Source: Massilia sp. HP4
GTDB lineage: Bacteria; Pseudomonadota; Gammaproteobacteria; Burkholderiales; Burkholderiaceae_D
Assembly (NCBI RefSeq): GCF_005222695.1
Contig: NZ_STGG01000010.1
Location: 1 to 64,000, forward strand
DNA: 64,000 nucleotides
Direction: 5' to 3'
Of the stretch, positions 25,613 to 35,320 are shown piece by piece. The position numbers and the translations under genes are program-made. The notes under the pieces are model-generated. The model did no database searches. It was given only the letters and a program-made list of their open reading frames with translations, and was not told the DNA's origin. Every line of letters begins with the position of its first letter. Position 1 is the stretch's first letter.

Positions 25613-26128
25613 TCACTCCTCCCTTTCGTTGTCGCCGCGTGCTTTGCGCAGGCTGTCGAGCTTTTCGGTATTGCCCAGCACCTCGGTCAGGATGTCCTCG
25701 AGCTTGTCGTTGCCGGCCAGCTTGTTGCGCAGGTCGGCCAGCTTGGTGCGCGCTTCCAGCAGGCCGGCCAGCGGTGCCACCTGGCGCACCACCGATTCGG
25801 GCCGGAAGTCGTCCATCTCGCGAAATTGCAGCTGCACCCCGAACTGGCCGCCTTCAGGCGACAGGTGGTTGTCGACCTTGAAGGCGACGCTCGGCGCGAC
25901 GGCGCCCAGCACCTCGTCGAAATTGCCGGCATCGACGTTGACGAACTTGCGGTCTTTCAGGCGCTTCTTCTCGGCCGTCGGATCGGCGCCGAAGTCGCCG
26001 ACCACGCCGACCACGAAGGGCAGTTCCTTGTTCTCGATCGCATCGCCGATCTCGACGTCATAGGTCATCTGCACGCGCGGCGCGCGCACCTTCTGCAAGC
26101 GTTTTTGTACGCTTTCACTCTTGGCCAT
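25613..26128 (-). CDS. tssB: Type VI secretion contractile sheath small subunit TssB
   Basis: TssB (VipA) pairs with TssC in the sheath. The 171-residue product begins MAKSESVQKRLQKVRAPRVQ, the usual family opening, with LPFVVGVVGDFGAD and KFVNVDAGNFDEVL in the core and the C-terminal helix with LEDILTEVLGN. It heads the tssBC pair, 21 bp after the TPR lipoprotein gene. Confidence 0.96.
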   Translation of the reverse strand: MAKSESVQKRLQKVRAPRVQMTYDVEIGDAIENKELPFVVGVVGDFGADPTAEKKRLKDRKFVNVDAGNFDEVLGAVAPSVAFKVDNHLSPEGGQFGVQLQFREMDDFRPESVVRQVAPLAGLLEARTKLADLRNKLAGNDKLEDILTEVLGNTEKLDSLRKARGDNEREE

Positions 26129-26149
26129 GGCGACTCCGTTAAGGGTGGA

Positions 26150-26731
26150 TTACTTCAGTACGTCGAAAGGACTGGCGCTGCTGGCCGCCGGCCGTGCCGG
26201 CGCCGCCACCGCGCTCTGGCTCGGGGTGCGGCGGGTCGCCGCCGCCGGCCGCGTGGCGGGACGCGCATTGACCAGCACCTCTTCGCCCAGGCTGGTGCGC
26301 AGCAGCTTGGCCAGGTCTTGCGCTTCGCTGCGCACCGACCCTTGCAGATTGTTCTTGCGGGTCAGGTCGGCCAGCGCCTTGCTGGCCACGCGCAGGCCGC
26401 TCACCGCCAGGATGCTGTAGGCCAGCGTATCGTCGGGATCGCGCGCCAGCGCTTCCTGGGCGCTGCTGATGGCGTCGCCGTACTGGGTGGCGTCGAAGCG
26501 GATCTGGGCCATGCGTACCCAGGGCTTCTTGTCCACCGGGTGCGCTCTGCTCGCGTCCTTGAGCAGGGTCACGGCTTTTTCGCTTTGCCCGGCCGCGAGC
26601 GCGGCATCGGCTTCGGCGTAGATATTCTCGGACACGGCGGCGCGCTTGGCGCTCGCGTTCGTGCCATCGGTGGCGCACCCGGCCAGGGCGGCGACTCCGA
26701 CCAGCAGGGGTAACAGGCGTTTGCGGAACAT
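26150..26731 (-). CDS. TPR-containing lipoprotein of the T6SS locus
   Basis: The ATG at 26731 gives a 193-residue lipoprotein: MFRKRLLPLLVGVAALAGC with the lipobox LAGC (lipidated Cys19). Tetratricopeptide-like helices follow (AEADAALAAGQSEKAVTLL, then DAISSAQEALARDPDDTLAY), ending in a Pro/Ala/Arg-rich tail. An ATG 24 codons upstream would spoil the signal peptide. It is the first gene of the tssB-tssA transcription unit, divergent from tssJ. Such lipoproteins are often found beside tssB in Burkholderiales; a scaffold role at the outer membrane is inferred. Confidence 0.8.
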   Translation of the reverse strand: MFRKRLLPLLVGVAALAGCATDGTNASAKRAAVSENIYAEADAALAAGQSEKAVTLLKDASRAHPVDKKPWVRMAQIRFDATQYGDAISSAQEALARDPDDTLAYSILAVSGLRVASKALADLTRKNNLQGSVRSEAQDLAKLLRTSLGEEVLVNARPATRPAAATRRTPSQSAVAAPARPAASSASPFDVLK

Positions 26732-26927
26732 GCTCGGCTCTCCAGTGGGTGGACAAGCCCCCATTATTCGCATCGCGCTTGCCGAGAAGTTGTGCACTGT
26801 CAATGAAAAGCGAGTTCAGCCGGAGACCGTTGGATGTCGCTTGCGTTTGCGCCCGCTCAGCGCGCCTCGTCGCGGATGGGGTTCAATCCAACGCTGATGC
26901 GATAGAACAATTGCGAGGAGAACGGCG
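26732..26927. other. Divergent control region of the two T6SS operons
   Basis: This 196-bp spacer lies between the TPR-lipoprotein/tssB unit and the tssJKL unit and should hold both promoters. A perfect 8-bp inverted repeat, CGTTGGAT (26828-26835) and ATCCAACG (26886-26893), is 50 bp apart; by chance alone this is not very unlikely. No convincing sigma54 or sigma70 pair was found. Confidence 0.4.
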
Positions 26928-27524
26928 ATGAGGATGTCTTACCGAGTCGTGGCAGGTGCACTGGCGGCGTTGCTGGCAGGCTGCGGCGGCGCGGCGCTGG
27001 CGCCACTGGCCAGCGCGGCCCTGGAAGCGGCCGGCTTGCGCAAGCCGGCCGAACTGCCCGAATCACAAAAACCCCCACGCAATGTGCCACTCAAGCTGCA
27101 TGCCGCCACGCGCCTGAACGTGAACGCCAGCGGCCAGCCGCTGGCCCTCGCCGTGCGCCTGTACAAGCTGCGCCAGAAGGATGCCTTCGAAGGCGCGCCC
27201 TACGCCACCTTCCTCGATCCGCGGCTGGAACGCGAAAGCCTGGGCGCCGACCTGGTCGAGGTGCGCGAAATCATGCTGGTGCCGGGCCAGCGCTATGAGA
27301 TCACCGAGAAAGTGGCGCGCGAAGCCGGCCACCTGGGCATCGTGGCCCTGTACCACACCCCGGCCGCGGGACGCTGGCGCACGTCGGTAAGCAGCCTGGA
27401 CGCCGAAAAGGATGGCCTGAGCATCGGCCTGCGCGATGAGCGTCGGATCTGCAAGGGTGGAAGCAACGGCAGCGCTGGCCTCTGTGCGCTGTCAATAGTC
27501 GTTCGTAACTTTCCTGCAAGCTGA
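26928..27524 (+). CDS. tssJ: Type VI secretion lipoprotein TssJ
   Basis: TssJ is the outer-membrane lipoprotein of the TssJLM trans-envelope complex. The 198-residue protein has a signal peptide with lipobox LLAGC (Cys19) and the transthyretin-like beta-sandwich: ATRLNVNASGQPLALAVRLY, RQKDAF, then EVREIMLVPGQ. The RLYQL-like strand is the TssJ hallmark. GAGGAG precedes the ATG. First gene of tssJ-tssK-tssL. Confidence 0.9.
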   Translation: MRMSYRVVAGALAALLAGCGGAALAPLASAALEAAGLRKPAELPESQKPPRNVPLKLHAATRLNVNASGQPLALAVRLYKLRQKDAFEGAPYATFLDPRLERESLGADLVEVREIMLVPGQRYEITEKVAREAGHLGIVALYHTPAAGRWRTSVSSLDAEKDGLSIGLRDERRICKGGSNGSAGLCALSIVVRNFPAS

Positions 27525-27551
27525 TTCTTTCAGAAACGTCGAGGAGGCAAT

Positions 27552-28916
27552 GTGAGCATGCCATCCAAGGTCTTATGGGGCGAGGGATTGTTCTTGCGGC
27601 CCCAGCATTTCCAGCAACAGGACCGCTACCACGAGGCGCGCCTGAACCAGACCGCCTGCGCCATGCACCCGTATTGCTGGGGCGTGCGCAAGCTGGCGGT
27701 CGACCTCGACGCGCTGCGCAGCGACATCCTGCGCATCGACGAGCTGTCGCTGCTGTTCCCGGACGGCGAGGTGGTGCGCGCGCCGGGCGATGACGTGCTG
27801 CCGCCGCAGGTGCGCCTGGGCGACCTGCCGCCGGCGCTGCAGACCGTCACCTACCACGCCGCCCTGCCGGCGCTGCGCACGCATGGCGACAACTGCGCCA
27901 ATGGCCTCGACAGCCTCGAGACCATCGACGTGCGCTTCGGGCGCCATGAGCGCGAGACCCAGGACCTGTACACCCAGGCCGCCGACGCCCCGGTAACCTA
28001 CCTGCGCAAGGCGCTGCGCCTGGTGGCCGACAGCGAGCCGCTCGAGGCGTACGAGAGCTTTCCGCTGCTGCGCCTGCGCCGCGTGGCCACCGGCGGCTTC
28101 GAGCTAGATCCCGGCTTCATCCCGCCCAGCATGTCGATCGACGCGGTCGGCAGCCCCGGCGCCGGCCTGTATGTCGGCCTGGCGCGGCTGATGGAAAAGC
28201 TGCTGGCCAAGGTCGGCGCACTGTACGGCGACCTGCGCGAGCCGAGCCGCAACGTGGTCGAGATCCGCGGCGGCGACGTCTCGTCGTTCTGGCTGCTGCA
28301 CACGGCCAGCGCCGGCTACGCGGCGCTGGCCCACTACCTGCACCACCGCGAGCTGCACCCCGAGCGCCTGTACGGCGCGATGCTCGAACTGGCCGGCGGC
28401 CTGATGACCTATTCGCGCAGCTACCGGCTCGAAGACCTGCCCTCCTATGTCCACGCCGATCCCGGCCCGCAGTTCGCGCGGCTGGACGGCATCATCCGCG
28501 ACCTCCTGGACACCGTGATCTCATCCCGCTACTTCACCATCGCCCTGCACAAGGACCGCCCGTCCTACTACCTCGGCGCGCTCGACTCTGGCCGCATCAA
28601 TGGCCAGACCACCCTGTATCTGGCGGTGGCGGCCGACATGCCGGCGCTGCGCCTGGTCGAGGCGGTGCCGCTGCAGTTCAAGGTCGGCGCCCCCGAAGAC
28701 GTCGACAAGTTCGTGCTGTCGGCGCTGCCCGGCGTGAAGCTGGTGCACGCGCCGCAGGTGCCGAGCGCGATTCCGGTGCGGCCCGATACCTATTACTTCG
28801 TGCTCGAGAACCGTGGCGCGCTGTACGAGGCGATGCTCAAGGCCCAGTCGATCTCGGTCTACGTGCCGAATGGCGTGCGCGAACTGCGCCTCGAACTGAT
28901 CGCGGTGTCGGCATGA
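27552..28916 (+). CDS. tssK: Type VI secretion baseplate protein TssK
   Basis: TssK links the baseplate to the TssJLM membrane complex and can act as a receptor for trimeric ligands. The 454-residue protein opens with KVLWGEGLFLRPQHFQQQD, the typical TssK N-terminus, and ends with YVPNGVRELRLELIAV. A GTG at 27552, five bases after GAGGAGG, is the likely start; the ATG two codons later is possible. It shares an ATGA overlap with tssL. Confidence 0.96.
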   Translation: MSMPSKVLWGEGLFLRPQHFQQQDRYHEARLNQTACAMHPYCWGVRKLAVDLDALRSDILRIDELSLLFPDGEVVRAPGDDVLPPQVRLGDLPPALQTVTYHAALPALRTHGDNCANGLDSLETIDVRFGRHERETQDLYTQAADAPVTYLRKALRLVADSEPLEAYESFPLLRLRRVATGGFELDPGFIPPSMSIDAVGSPGAGLYVGLARLMEKLLAKVGALYGDLREPSRNVVEIRGGDVSSFWLLHTASAGYAALAHYLHHRELHPERLYGAMLELAGGLMTYSRSYRLEDLPSYVHADPGPQFARLDGIIRDLLDTVISSRYFTIALHKDRPSYYLGALDSGRINGQTTLYLAVAADMPALRLVEAVPLQFKVGAPEDVDKFVLSALPGVKLVHAPQVPSAIPVRPDTYYFVLENRGALYEAMLKAQSISVYVPNGVRELRLELIAVSA

Positions 28917-29677
28917 GCGCCTTCGTCGAGCGCCGCGCCGCGCGACGAGGCGAGGATGGAAAACTCGCCAACCGCCGCCAGCGGCTGGTGGACATCATGT
29001 ACGAAGGATTCCATGCGCTGTTCCTGCTCAAGAACGGCTGCGGTCCGCAGGACAAGGGCGCCTTCGCCGACAATATGACGGCCTTCCTGGCCGACGTCGA
29101 CCGCAGCGCCAAGGCGCTCGGCATCGCGGCCGAGGACGTGACGGCGGCCAAGTATGCCTACTGCTCGGCGGTGGACGAGATCATCCTGCGCTCGTCGTAC
29201 GAGGTGCGCGAAGCCTGGGAAACCCGGCCGTTGCAGCTGCGCGTGTTCGGCGACCAGCTGGCCGGCGAGCACTTCTTCCACCGGCTGGAAGACTTGCGCG
29301 CGAAGGGGGCGCAGCAGGTCGAAGCGCTCGAGGTCTTCCATATGTGCCTGCTGTTGGGTTTCCAGGGCCGCTACGCGCTGGACGGCAAGGACAAGCTGGA
29401 CTACCTGGTGGCGCGCCTCGGCGACGAGATCGCGCGCATGCGCGGCCGCACGCGCGGCTTCGCGCCGCACGCCGAGCGGCCCGACCAGGTGGTCAACCGC
29501 TTGCGGAGCGACCTCTCGCTGTGGGTGCTGGCGGCGGTGTTCACGCTGGCGGGGATGGGCGCCTACCTGGGCTTCCGGACCGTGCTGGGCAACGAATCCG
29601 AAGTCGCGCTGGCGCACTACAACGACCTGGTCAAGCTGCCGCCGAAGGCGGCACATGTGACCATCACGCTGCCATAG
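28913..29677 (+). CDS. tssL: Type VI secretion membrane protein TssL (DotU type)
   Basis: TssL is an inner-membrane anchor of the TssJLM complex. The 254-residue product has the helical cytoplasmic hook domain (LVDIMYEGFHALFLL, KYAYCSAVDEIIL, FHMCLLLGFQGRY) and a single C-terminal transmembrane segment near residues 203-222. It has no fused peptidoglycan-binding domain; a separate BON/OmpA protein encoded just downstream on the other strand probably supplies that function. Confidence 0.94.
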   Translation: MSAFVERRAARRGEDGKLANRRQRLVDIMYEGFHALFLLKNGCGPQDKGAFADNMTAFLADVDRSAKALGIAAEDVTAAKYAYCSAVDEIILRSSYEVREAWETRPLQLRVFGDQLAGEHFFHRLEDLRAKGAQQVEALEVFHMCLLLGFQGRYALDGKDKLDYLVARLGDEIARMRGRTRGFAPHAERPDQVVNRLRSDLSLWVLAAVFTLAGMGAYLGFRTVLGNESEVALAHYNDLVKLPPKAAHVTITLP

Positions 29678-29720
29678 AGATGGGAGAGTCCCGGGCCGAC
29701 ATGGCCCGGGGCGCGATGCC

Positions 29721-30491
29721 CTACTGGATCACCTTGAACTCGATCCGCCGGTTGCGGGCCTTGCCTTCCGGCGTGCGGTTGTCGGCCACCGGCCGGTCCG
29801 GGCCCTCGCCCGACACCGCGATCGATTCTTCCGCAATGCCCTGGCCCACCACATAGGACTTGACCGCCTCGGCGCGCGCCTGGCTCAGCGACAGGTTGCC
29901 GGCGCGCGAGCCGGCGTCGTCGGTGTGGCCGATCACCTCGACCTTGACGCCATCGAGCTTCTTGAGCGCCGCCGTCATCCCGTCCAGCACCTCGGTGCCG
30001 GCCGGGGTGAGTGTGGCCTTGCCCGACTCGAATTCGATGATGCGGTCGGCCAGCGCCGCGTCCAGCACGCTTTGCTGGGACACGGTCACCCGCAGGCCGT
30101 TGTTGACCGTATAGGTCGGATTGAGCCTGGCCGCGATCTCGCCGGCGATCTGCTGGCGCTGGGCCTCGCTGGCCACGTCGCCCCGCAGGCTGACACTATT
30201 GCCCTCGACTTTCAGCTGGCCGCCCTTCACCAGCCGCAGGTTGGGTCCGATCAGGCTGCCGACGTAGTTGTTCCAGTTGGCCGGCGTCGACACGGTGCCG
30301 ACCGACAGCTGGTCGACCACCCGCGGCGCGCCATAGACGGCGCGCAGTCGCTCGAGCAGAGCGGCCTTGGTGGCTTCGTCGGCGACCATGCCGCTGACCA
30401 TGACCGGGGCCTCGGTGGCGGGTGGCGTCTGCGCTGCCGCCGGAAAGCCGGCGGCCAGCCCGAGCAACAGGCAAAGGATGCGAGGTTTCAC
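29721..30491 (-). CDS. BON/OmpA-family peptidoglycan-binding protein (TagL-like)
   Basis: A 256-residue exported protein started at the GTG at 30491, with GGAG six bases upstream and one base after the tagF stop. The signal peptide KPRILCLLLGLAAGFPAAAQ is followed by a BON-like domain (about 40-130) and an OmpA C-terminal domain with IEFESGKATLTPAG, VIGHTDDAGS, LSQARAEAVKSYVV and NRRIEFKV, which binds diaminopimelate in peptidoglycan. In T6SS loci whose TssL lacks this domain, such a protein anchors the membrane complex to the wall. That role is inferred from context. Confidence 0.85.
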   Translation of the reverse strand: MKPRILCLLLGLAAGFPAAAQTPPATEAPVMVSGMVADEATKAALLERLRAVYGAPRVVDQLSVGTVSTPANWNNYVGSLIGPNLRLVKGGQLKVEGNSVSLRGDVASEAQRQQIAGEIAARLNPTYTVNNGLRVTVSQQSVLDAALADRIIEFESGKATLTPAGTEVLDGMTAALKKLDGVKVEVIGHTDDAGSRAGNLSLSQARAEAVKSYVVGQGIAEESIAVSGEGPDRPVADNRTPEGKARNRRIEFKVIQ

Positions 30492-30492
30492 G

Positions 30493-31443
30493 TCAGGCTC
30501 CAATGAAGGTCTTCATGAACAGGTCGCGCGCCAGCGACAACGGCAGGTCGGGCTGGGCCAGGTGGCTCGACAGCTGGCGCACGTCGGCGTCGAACTGCAG
30601 CTGTTCGTCGATCCAGGCCGTGTCCAGCAAGCGCACATGGAGCTCGGCGCCGACCAGCGGATCGATCACCGCGCGCAGGGTCTCGGCCAGCGCCGCGCAA
30701 AAACCCACCACCAGCACCGGTTTCTCTTCCTGGCGCGTGATGAACAGCGCCAGGTCGAACTGCGCGCGGCGCAAGAAAGGCGCGATCAATTCGAGCCAGA
30801 AGCCGGCGACGGAAAAGCGCGCCGACGCATCCTGCGGCAGCGGCAGCACCAGGCTTTTGTGCAGCTCGGTCGGCTGGCTGTGCATCACCGGCTGCAGCAG
30901 CAAGCCCAGCGCCAGTACCAGGCGCGCCGCGCCACAGCGATCGAGCAAGGAATCGAGCGACGCGATCGTACCCTGCTCCATCCAGCGCGCCAGCCCCCCT
31001 TCGTCTCCCAGCCCGATGGCGCTGTCGGCGATCGCCTGCAGGTAGGCCGCCGGATCGCCCTCGCCCAGCACCTTGGGGCAGATCTCTTCCAAAAACACCC
31101 ATAGCGGCGCAAAAGCCAGCGGACAGCGGGCGACGAAGGCCGCCGGATCGTTCACCGCCAGCGTGCGGGTGGCAAGGAAGGGAAAACGCCGCCCCGACTG
31201 GTCGTGGCTGGCCAGCAGGTGGCCGGCCACCGCGTGATGGCGCGCCGGCCCGACCAGGGCAAAGCTGACCGGCGCCATCGCGTCGTAATGAAAGCGCCAG
31301 CGCGCGTCCGACGGCAGCAGCGTCATCACCTGGGCCAGCCAGGCGTCGAGCATGCCGATCGCGGCCGGGTCGTGGGCCAGCTTGACGAAGTCGGCGCGGG
31401 CCGGCACCTTGCCGAAGTAGCCGATGCGGTCCGCGCGCATCAT
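30493..31443 (-). CDS. tagF: Type VI secretion-associated protein TagF
   Basis: TagF (ImpM/DUF2094) is a post-translational repressor of T6SS firing in Pseudomonas aeruginosa, relieved through the PpkA/PppA threonine phosphorylation pathway. The 316-residue protein begins with the family signature RIGYFGKVPARADFVK and carries LLASHDQSGRRFPF. It overlaps the tssM stop by four bases and is followed one base later by the OmpA-like gene. No ppkA, pppA or fha gene is in the window. Confidence 0.92.
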   Translation of the reverse strand: MMRADRIGYFGKVPARADFVKLAHDPAAIGMLDAWLAQVMTLLPSDARWRFHYDAMAPVSFALVGPARHHAVAGHLLASHDQSGRRFPFLATRTLAVNDPAAFVARCPLAFAPLWVFLEEICPKVLGEGDPAAYLQAIADSAIGLGDEGGLARWMEQGTIASLDSLLDRCGAARLVLALGLLLQPVMHSQPTELHKSLVLPLPQDASARFSVAGFWLELIAPFLRRAQFDLALFITRQEEKPVLVVGFCAALAETLRAVIDPLVGAELHVRLLDTAWIDEQLQFDADVRQLSSHLAQPDLPLSLARDLFMKTFIGA

Positions 31444-34400
31444 TGCGCTCCCGCGCTGGCCAGCGCCGGCGCCCCGCCTTGGGCTGGCTCGTGGCGGCCG
31501 ACGATGGCCGGCGGCAGGCGCAGGCCGCGGAAGCCCTGGGCCTGGCCTTGGGCCCCGCCCGTCGATTGCGGGCTGCTGACGATCTTCAGGTCGACCGCCA
31601 CCGACACGTTCTGCGCCGACCAGCGCAGCTCGAACACGCCGCCATCCTTGCGCTTGCGCTGCGCCGCCTCGAACAGGCGCTGCAGGCCGAACTGGCCGGG
31701 CTGGTTGAACAGTTCGACCGTGCGGCCGTCGAAGGTCACCGCCGAGACCCTTGCCCCTGAGACGCCTTGCGGCCCCGGATGGACCATATTGCTCCAGGTG
31801 GGCGGCGTGTTCCGGTAGCGCAGCTGCTGGCCGTCGATCTCGAGCGTGTATTCGAGCGTGCCGGGCGCGCTCAGGGGCAGCACCTGGAACACCGTCTGGG
31901 CCGCGCCGCTGGCGGCCACGCCATTGTTCGACAGCGGCGCCACCCAGCCCGGGAAGGCGGCCACCGCCTGCGGCGCCAGCGAGATGCCGATGTCGGCCCA
32001 GGTGCGCGCCGCCAGCACGTCGCCGCGCCGCACCACCAGCGGTCCCATCGAGGTATTGACGAACCTGGCCACCGCGCCTTCCGGACCGAACACCTGGCCG
32101 ATCTCGCCCGGCGTGGCTTCGACGCTGGAATCCTGGGTGAACGGGTACTTGGTCGCCAGCGTGCGGGAAAACGGCTCGACCACCTGCGCCTGCCAGGTCT
32201 TGTTGATCTCGGCCTCGGACGGCAGCACGATCATGGCGAAGGTCTGGGTCAGCGGGCGCACCAGCAACGGACGCAGCGCCCCTTTCTGGCTGTCGCTCAT
32301 CCCGGTCAGCATCTGCTCGTCGACGTAGCGCAGCGCGTCGGCCAGCTCGGAGCCGCTGCCTTCCAGCGTCTGCTGCATGAACTGCTTGGCGCCAGGGCCG
32401 GGATCGCCCTGGTTCTTCAGCGCGTTCAAGCGCGTGCGCAGGCGCGACAGGGCGTCGAGGTAGCCGGTCATCAGCGACGCTTCCTTTTCCCTGGCGCCGA
32501 CCAGGCGCGCCACGCCGGCGAATTCGCGGCCGATCGGGCCAGCGCCCTGTTGTTGCTGGGCCAGCAGCTGGCTTGGGTCGACCGTGTCGGCCAGGGTGCG
32601 CGCGTCAGACGGCGCACGGCGCAGGATCACCTGCTTGACCCACTCGATCACGCCGCGCTCGGTCTTGCCGACCGGCGCACGCAGCCCGCCCGGATTGTCC
32701 CAGGCCGTCTCTTCGTAGATCGTGCGCAGCAGCTTGGCGATTGGCGAGGCCTGCGGGTCGCCCAGGCGGTTCATGGCCTGCACGCTGGCGTCGAAGCCGC
32801 GCAGGTCGGCGATCGCCACGCCCTGCACGAACCTGGTCCACTCGCGCGCGTAGTCGGCTTTATACAGATCGATCAGCGCCTTCTGGATCTGCTCCGGGCT
32901 GCCTTCCAGGGTCAGATCGTCGCGCGCCGTGGTCTTGAGCACCCAATCGACCGTGTTCAGCTCCTTGTTGGACGCATCGCGGATCGCGCCGAGCACGAAC
33001 TTGTCCCAGGCCGCGCGGGTGAAGGCGCCGCTGACGGCGTGGCTGCCGGCCACCAGCGCCGCATCCTGCTCGCCGACGATGCGCGCCACCGTGACCGCCG
33101 GGAAGCGCGTGGCGGCGCGGGTCTTGATGTCGGCAAACACGCGCTCGCGCGCCGGCGTGCCGCGCACCACCCGCCGCAGGTGTTCGCGCGTGGTGTCGAG
33201 CAGCCCCAGCTTGGTGGCGACCTGCGGCCAGGCCGGATCGTTGATATGGGCCAGGTGGAAGGTCATCAGGCGCTCGGCGCTGCGAATCATCTGCTCGCGC
33301 GGCATGCTGCCGCGGTTCGCTTCCAGCCAGCCGCGCCAGTAGCGGGTCAGCTGGTCGTTCAGGTGGCCCGGCTCGGCATGCGCCTTATTGCCCAGCATCA
33401 GATAGGTCTTAAGCGCGTTATAGGCATCGCCGACATTGGTGGGCGACGCATGCTGGTAGGGCTGGCCCGGTTTCGCGGCCGGGGTGGCCACCTGGCTCGA
33501 TGGATCGAGGCCGGCCGCGTTATTGTTCACCTCCGCCAGCATGGTCTCCAGCGCGCCGGTGACCGGTTCCACCATCACCGCGCGTACCCCGGCGAAGTAT
33601 TCGTCGCGCAGTTTGCGCGCCAGGACCTCGCCCTGGTACAGGCCGAAGCCCAGCGCCCACGGCTTGTCGTCGGCATAGCGCTCGAGCTGCTCGATGCGAT
33701 CTTGCAGGATGTCGAGCGCCTCCAGGCGCGACTGCAGGTCGATGCGCCCTAGCTGCAGTTTCTTGACCTTGTCGAGGTCCGACTGCACATTGGCGACCAG
33801 TTGGCGGTTGCCCATATACGACCACGACCAGCCGCCCATCGCGCATCCGAGCAGGATGGTGGCGGCGAAGAAGGCGCCCAGCTTCCAGCGCGCCGCCGCG
33901 GGATTCGTGTAGCGCTTGACCAGATCGCGGTCGGCGAAGATCACCTTGCGGAACAGCTCGAGCAGAAAGTATCCCGACTGCGCGCCGGCCTGCTCGGCCT
34001 CACCACCCTTCTTCTCTTGCAGCGCCAGGTCGAAGCGGCTGGCCACGCGCCGGCTCGACAGGTCTTGCACGCTGCCTTCCTGCAGCGCGCTGGTGAAATA
34101 AAAGCCGCGGAACACGGGCTTGAACTGGTAGGTGTTTTCTTCGAACAGAGTGGCAAGAAAGGCCCGCAGCGGGGTGCGGATCGCGGCGAACTCCAGCGGG
34201 AAGGTGAACACGCCGGAACGCATCGCCGTGCTGCGGTTGGCGCCCATGCCGGCCAGGCTCATTTCCTTCAGGCCGTCGACCAGCTCGTCGAAGTGTTCGT
34301 CGAAGAAGGCCAGCACGTCCTGCGGCGCGCTGCGCCGGTTGTAGCGCAGCGTCGCGCCCCAGATGCGCTCGCGCTCGGCCTGCTCGCTGTCGTGGAAAAA

Positions 34401-35198
34401 GTCGAGGAAGCCGGCCACCAGGTCGGCCTTGGTAAAGATGACGTAGACCGGCGCATGCACGCCCAGGCGCTCAGTCAGTTCCTGCACCCGGGTGCGCAGG
34501 TTCTTTGCCAGTTCGTGCGAGGCGGTGGCCGGGCCGGCCACCAGCTCGGCCACGCTGACGGCGATCAGGATGCCGTTGATCGGCGCGCGCTGGCGGTGCC
34601 GCTTGAGCAGGTCGAGGAAGCCGAACCACTCGGCGCGGTCGTCATCCTGCATCGAATAGCGCCCGGCGGTGTCGAGCAGGATGCCGTCGGTGGTAAAGAA
34701 CCAGTCGCAGTTGCGGGTGCCGCCCACGCCCTGCAAGGCCTTGTTGCCGGGGATCGGGAACGTCAGGCCCGAACGCACGATGGCGCTGCTCTTGCCGGCC
34801 GCCGGGTTCCCGATGATCATATACCAGGGCAGCTCGTACAAGGCCGCCGCGCCGCGCATCAGGCCCAGCTTGGAGCTCTTGATGGTGCCGACCGCCTCCA
34901 GCAGGTGTTTGCGCAACACCGCAATATCTTCCTTACCCCCAGCGTCCTTGCCGCCCTCGTCCCTGGCGCCGACGGTGGCGATGGCGGTGGCCAGCTTGCG
35001 CGCCTTGCGCGCACGCCAGGCGCGCCGCACCATCCACCAGATGCCCCAGCAGGCCAGCAAGGCCAGGCCGCCGATCGCGGCCCACACGATGCCGACGCCG
35101 AGCAGGCCGGCGCCGATTACCAGGATGGCCGCCAGCGCGGCGAGACCGATCGCGGCCAGCACGCGGCTATCGGTCAGGAATTTCCAGAGTCGGGCCAT
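31440..35198 (-). CDS. tssM: Type VI secretion membrane protein TssM (IcmF)
   Basis: TssM spans the inner membrane and reaches through the periplasm to TssJ. The 1252-residue protein has two N-terminal transmembrane segments (about 12-55), a cytoplasmic NTPase-like domain with Walker A GNPAAGKSS near residue 130 and the DTAGRY switch, a third transmembrane segment near 445-465, and a large periplasmic IcmF region ending in beta-rich DotU-associated domains. Length is within the family range. The intact Walker A suggests an ATP-dependent form. Confidence 0.96.
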   Translation of the reverse strand: MARLWKFLTDSRVLAAIGLAALAAILVIGAGLLGVGIVWAAIGGLALLACWGIWWMVRRAWRARKARKLATAIATVGARDEGGKDAGGKEDIAVLRKHLLEAVGTIKSSKLGLMRGAAALYELPWYMIIGNPAAGKSSAIVRSGLTFPIPGNKALQGVGGTRNCDWFFTTDGILLDTAGRYSMQDDDRAEWFGFLDLLKRHRQRAPINGILIAVSVAELVAGPATASHELAKNLRTRVQELTERLGVHAPVYVIFTKADLVAGFLDFFHDSEQAERERIWGATLRYNRRSAPQDVLAFFDEHFDELVDGLKEMSLAGMGANRSTAMRSGVFTFPLEFAAIRTPLRAFLATLFEENTYQFKPVFRGFYFTSALQEGSVQDLSSRRVASRFDLALQEKKGGEAEQAGAQSGYFLLELFRKVIFADRDLVKRYTNPAAARWKLGAFFAATILLGCAMGGWSWSYMGNRQLVANVQSDLDKVKKLQLGRIDLQSRLEALDILQDRIEQLERYADDKPWALGFGLYQGEVLARKLRDEYFAGVRAVMVEPVTGALETMLAEVNNNAAGLDPSSQVATPAAKPGQPYQHASPTNVGDAYNALKTYLMLGNKAHAEPGHLNDQLTRYWRGWLEANRGSMPREQMIRSAERLMTFHLAHINDPAWPQVATKLGLLDTTREHLRRVVRGTPARERVFADIKTRAATRFPAVTVARIVGEQDAALVAGSHAVSGAFTRAAWDKFVLGAIRDASNKELNTVDWVLKTTARDDLTLEGSPEQIQKALIDLYKADYAREWTRFVQGVAIADLRGFDASVQAMNRLGDPQASPIAKLLRTIYEETAWDNPGGLRAPVGKTERGVIEWVKQVILRRAPSDARTLADTVDPSQLLAQQQQGAGPIGREFAGVARLVGAREKEASLMTGYLDALSRLRTRLNALKNQGDPGPGAKQFMQQTLEGSGSELADALRYVDEQMLTGMSDSQKGALRPLLVRPLTQTFAMIVLPSEAEINKTWQAQVVEPFSRTLATKYPFTQDSSVEATPGEIGQVFGPEGAVARFVNTSMGPLVVRRGDVLAARTWADIGISLAPQAVAAFPGWVAPLSNNGVAASGAAQTVFQVLPLSAPGTLEYTLEIDGQQLRYRNTPPTWSNMVHPGPQGVSGARVSAVTFDGRTVELFNQPGQFGLQRLFEAAQRKRKDGGVFELRWSAQNVSVAVDLKIVSSPQSTGGAQGQAQGFRGLRLPPAIVGRHEPAQGGAPALASAGAQ

Positions 35199-35320
35199 GG
35201 CGGGGTCTCTTGTAGAAAAAGCTCACAGGAAATGGTCGCACGGGCAAACGGCACGCTGCTTGACTCTGCGCAATGCGGCCAAAATCCGAAAAACTGCGCA
35301 ACAATGACGTGATCGGCTCT

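Noticed and set aside
26828-26843. A sigma54 -24/-12 element before tssJ
   Set aside because: TTGGATGTCGCTTGC has GG and GC nine bases apart rather than ten, and it lacks the GGCAC core.
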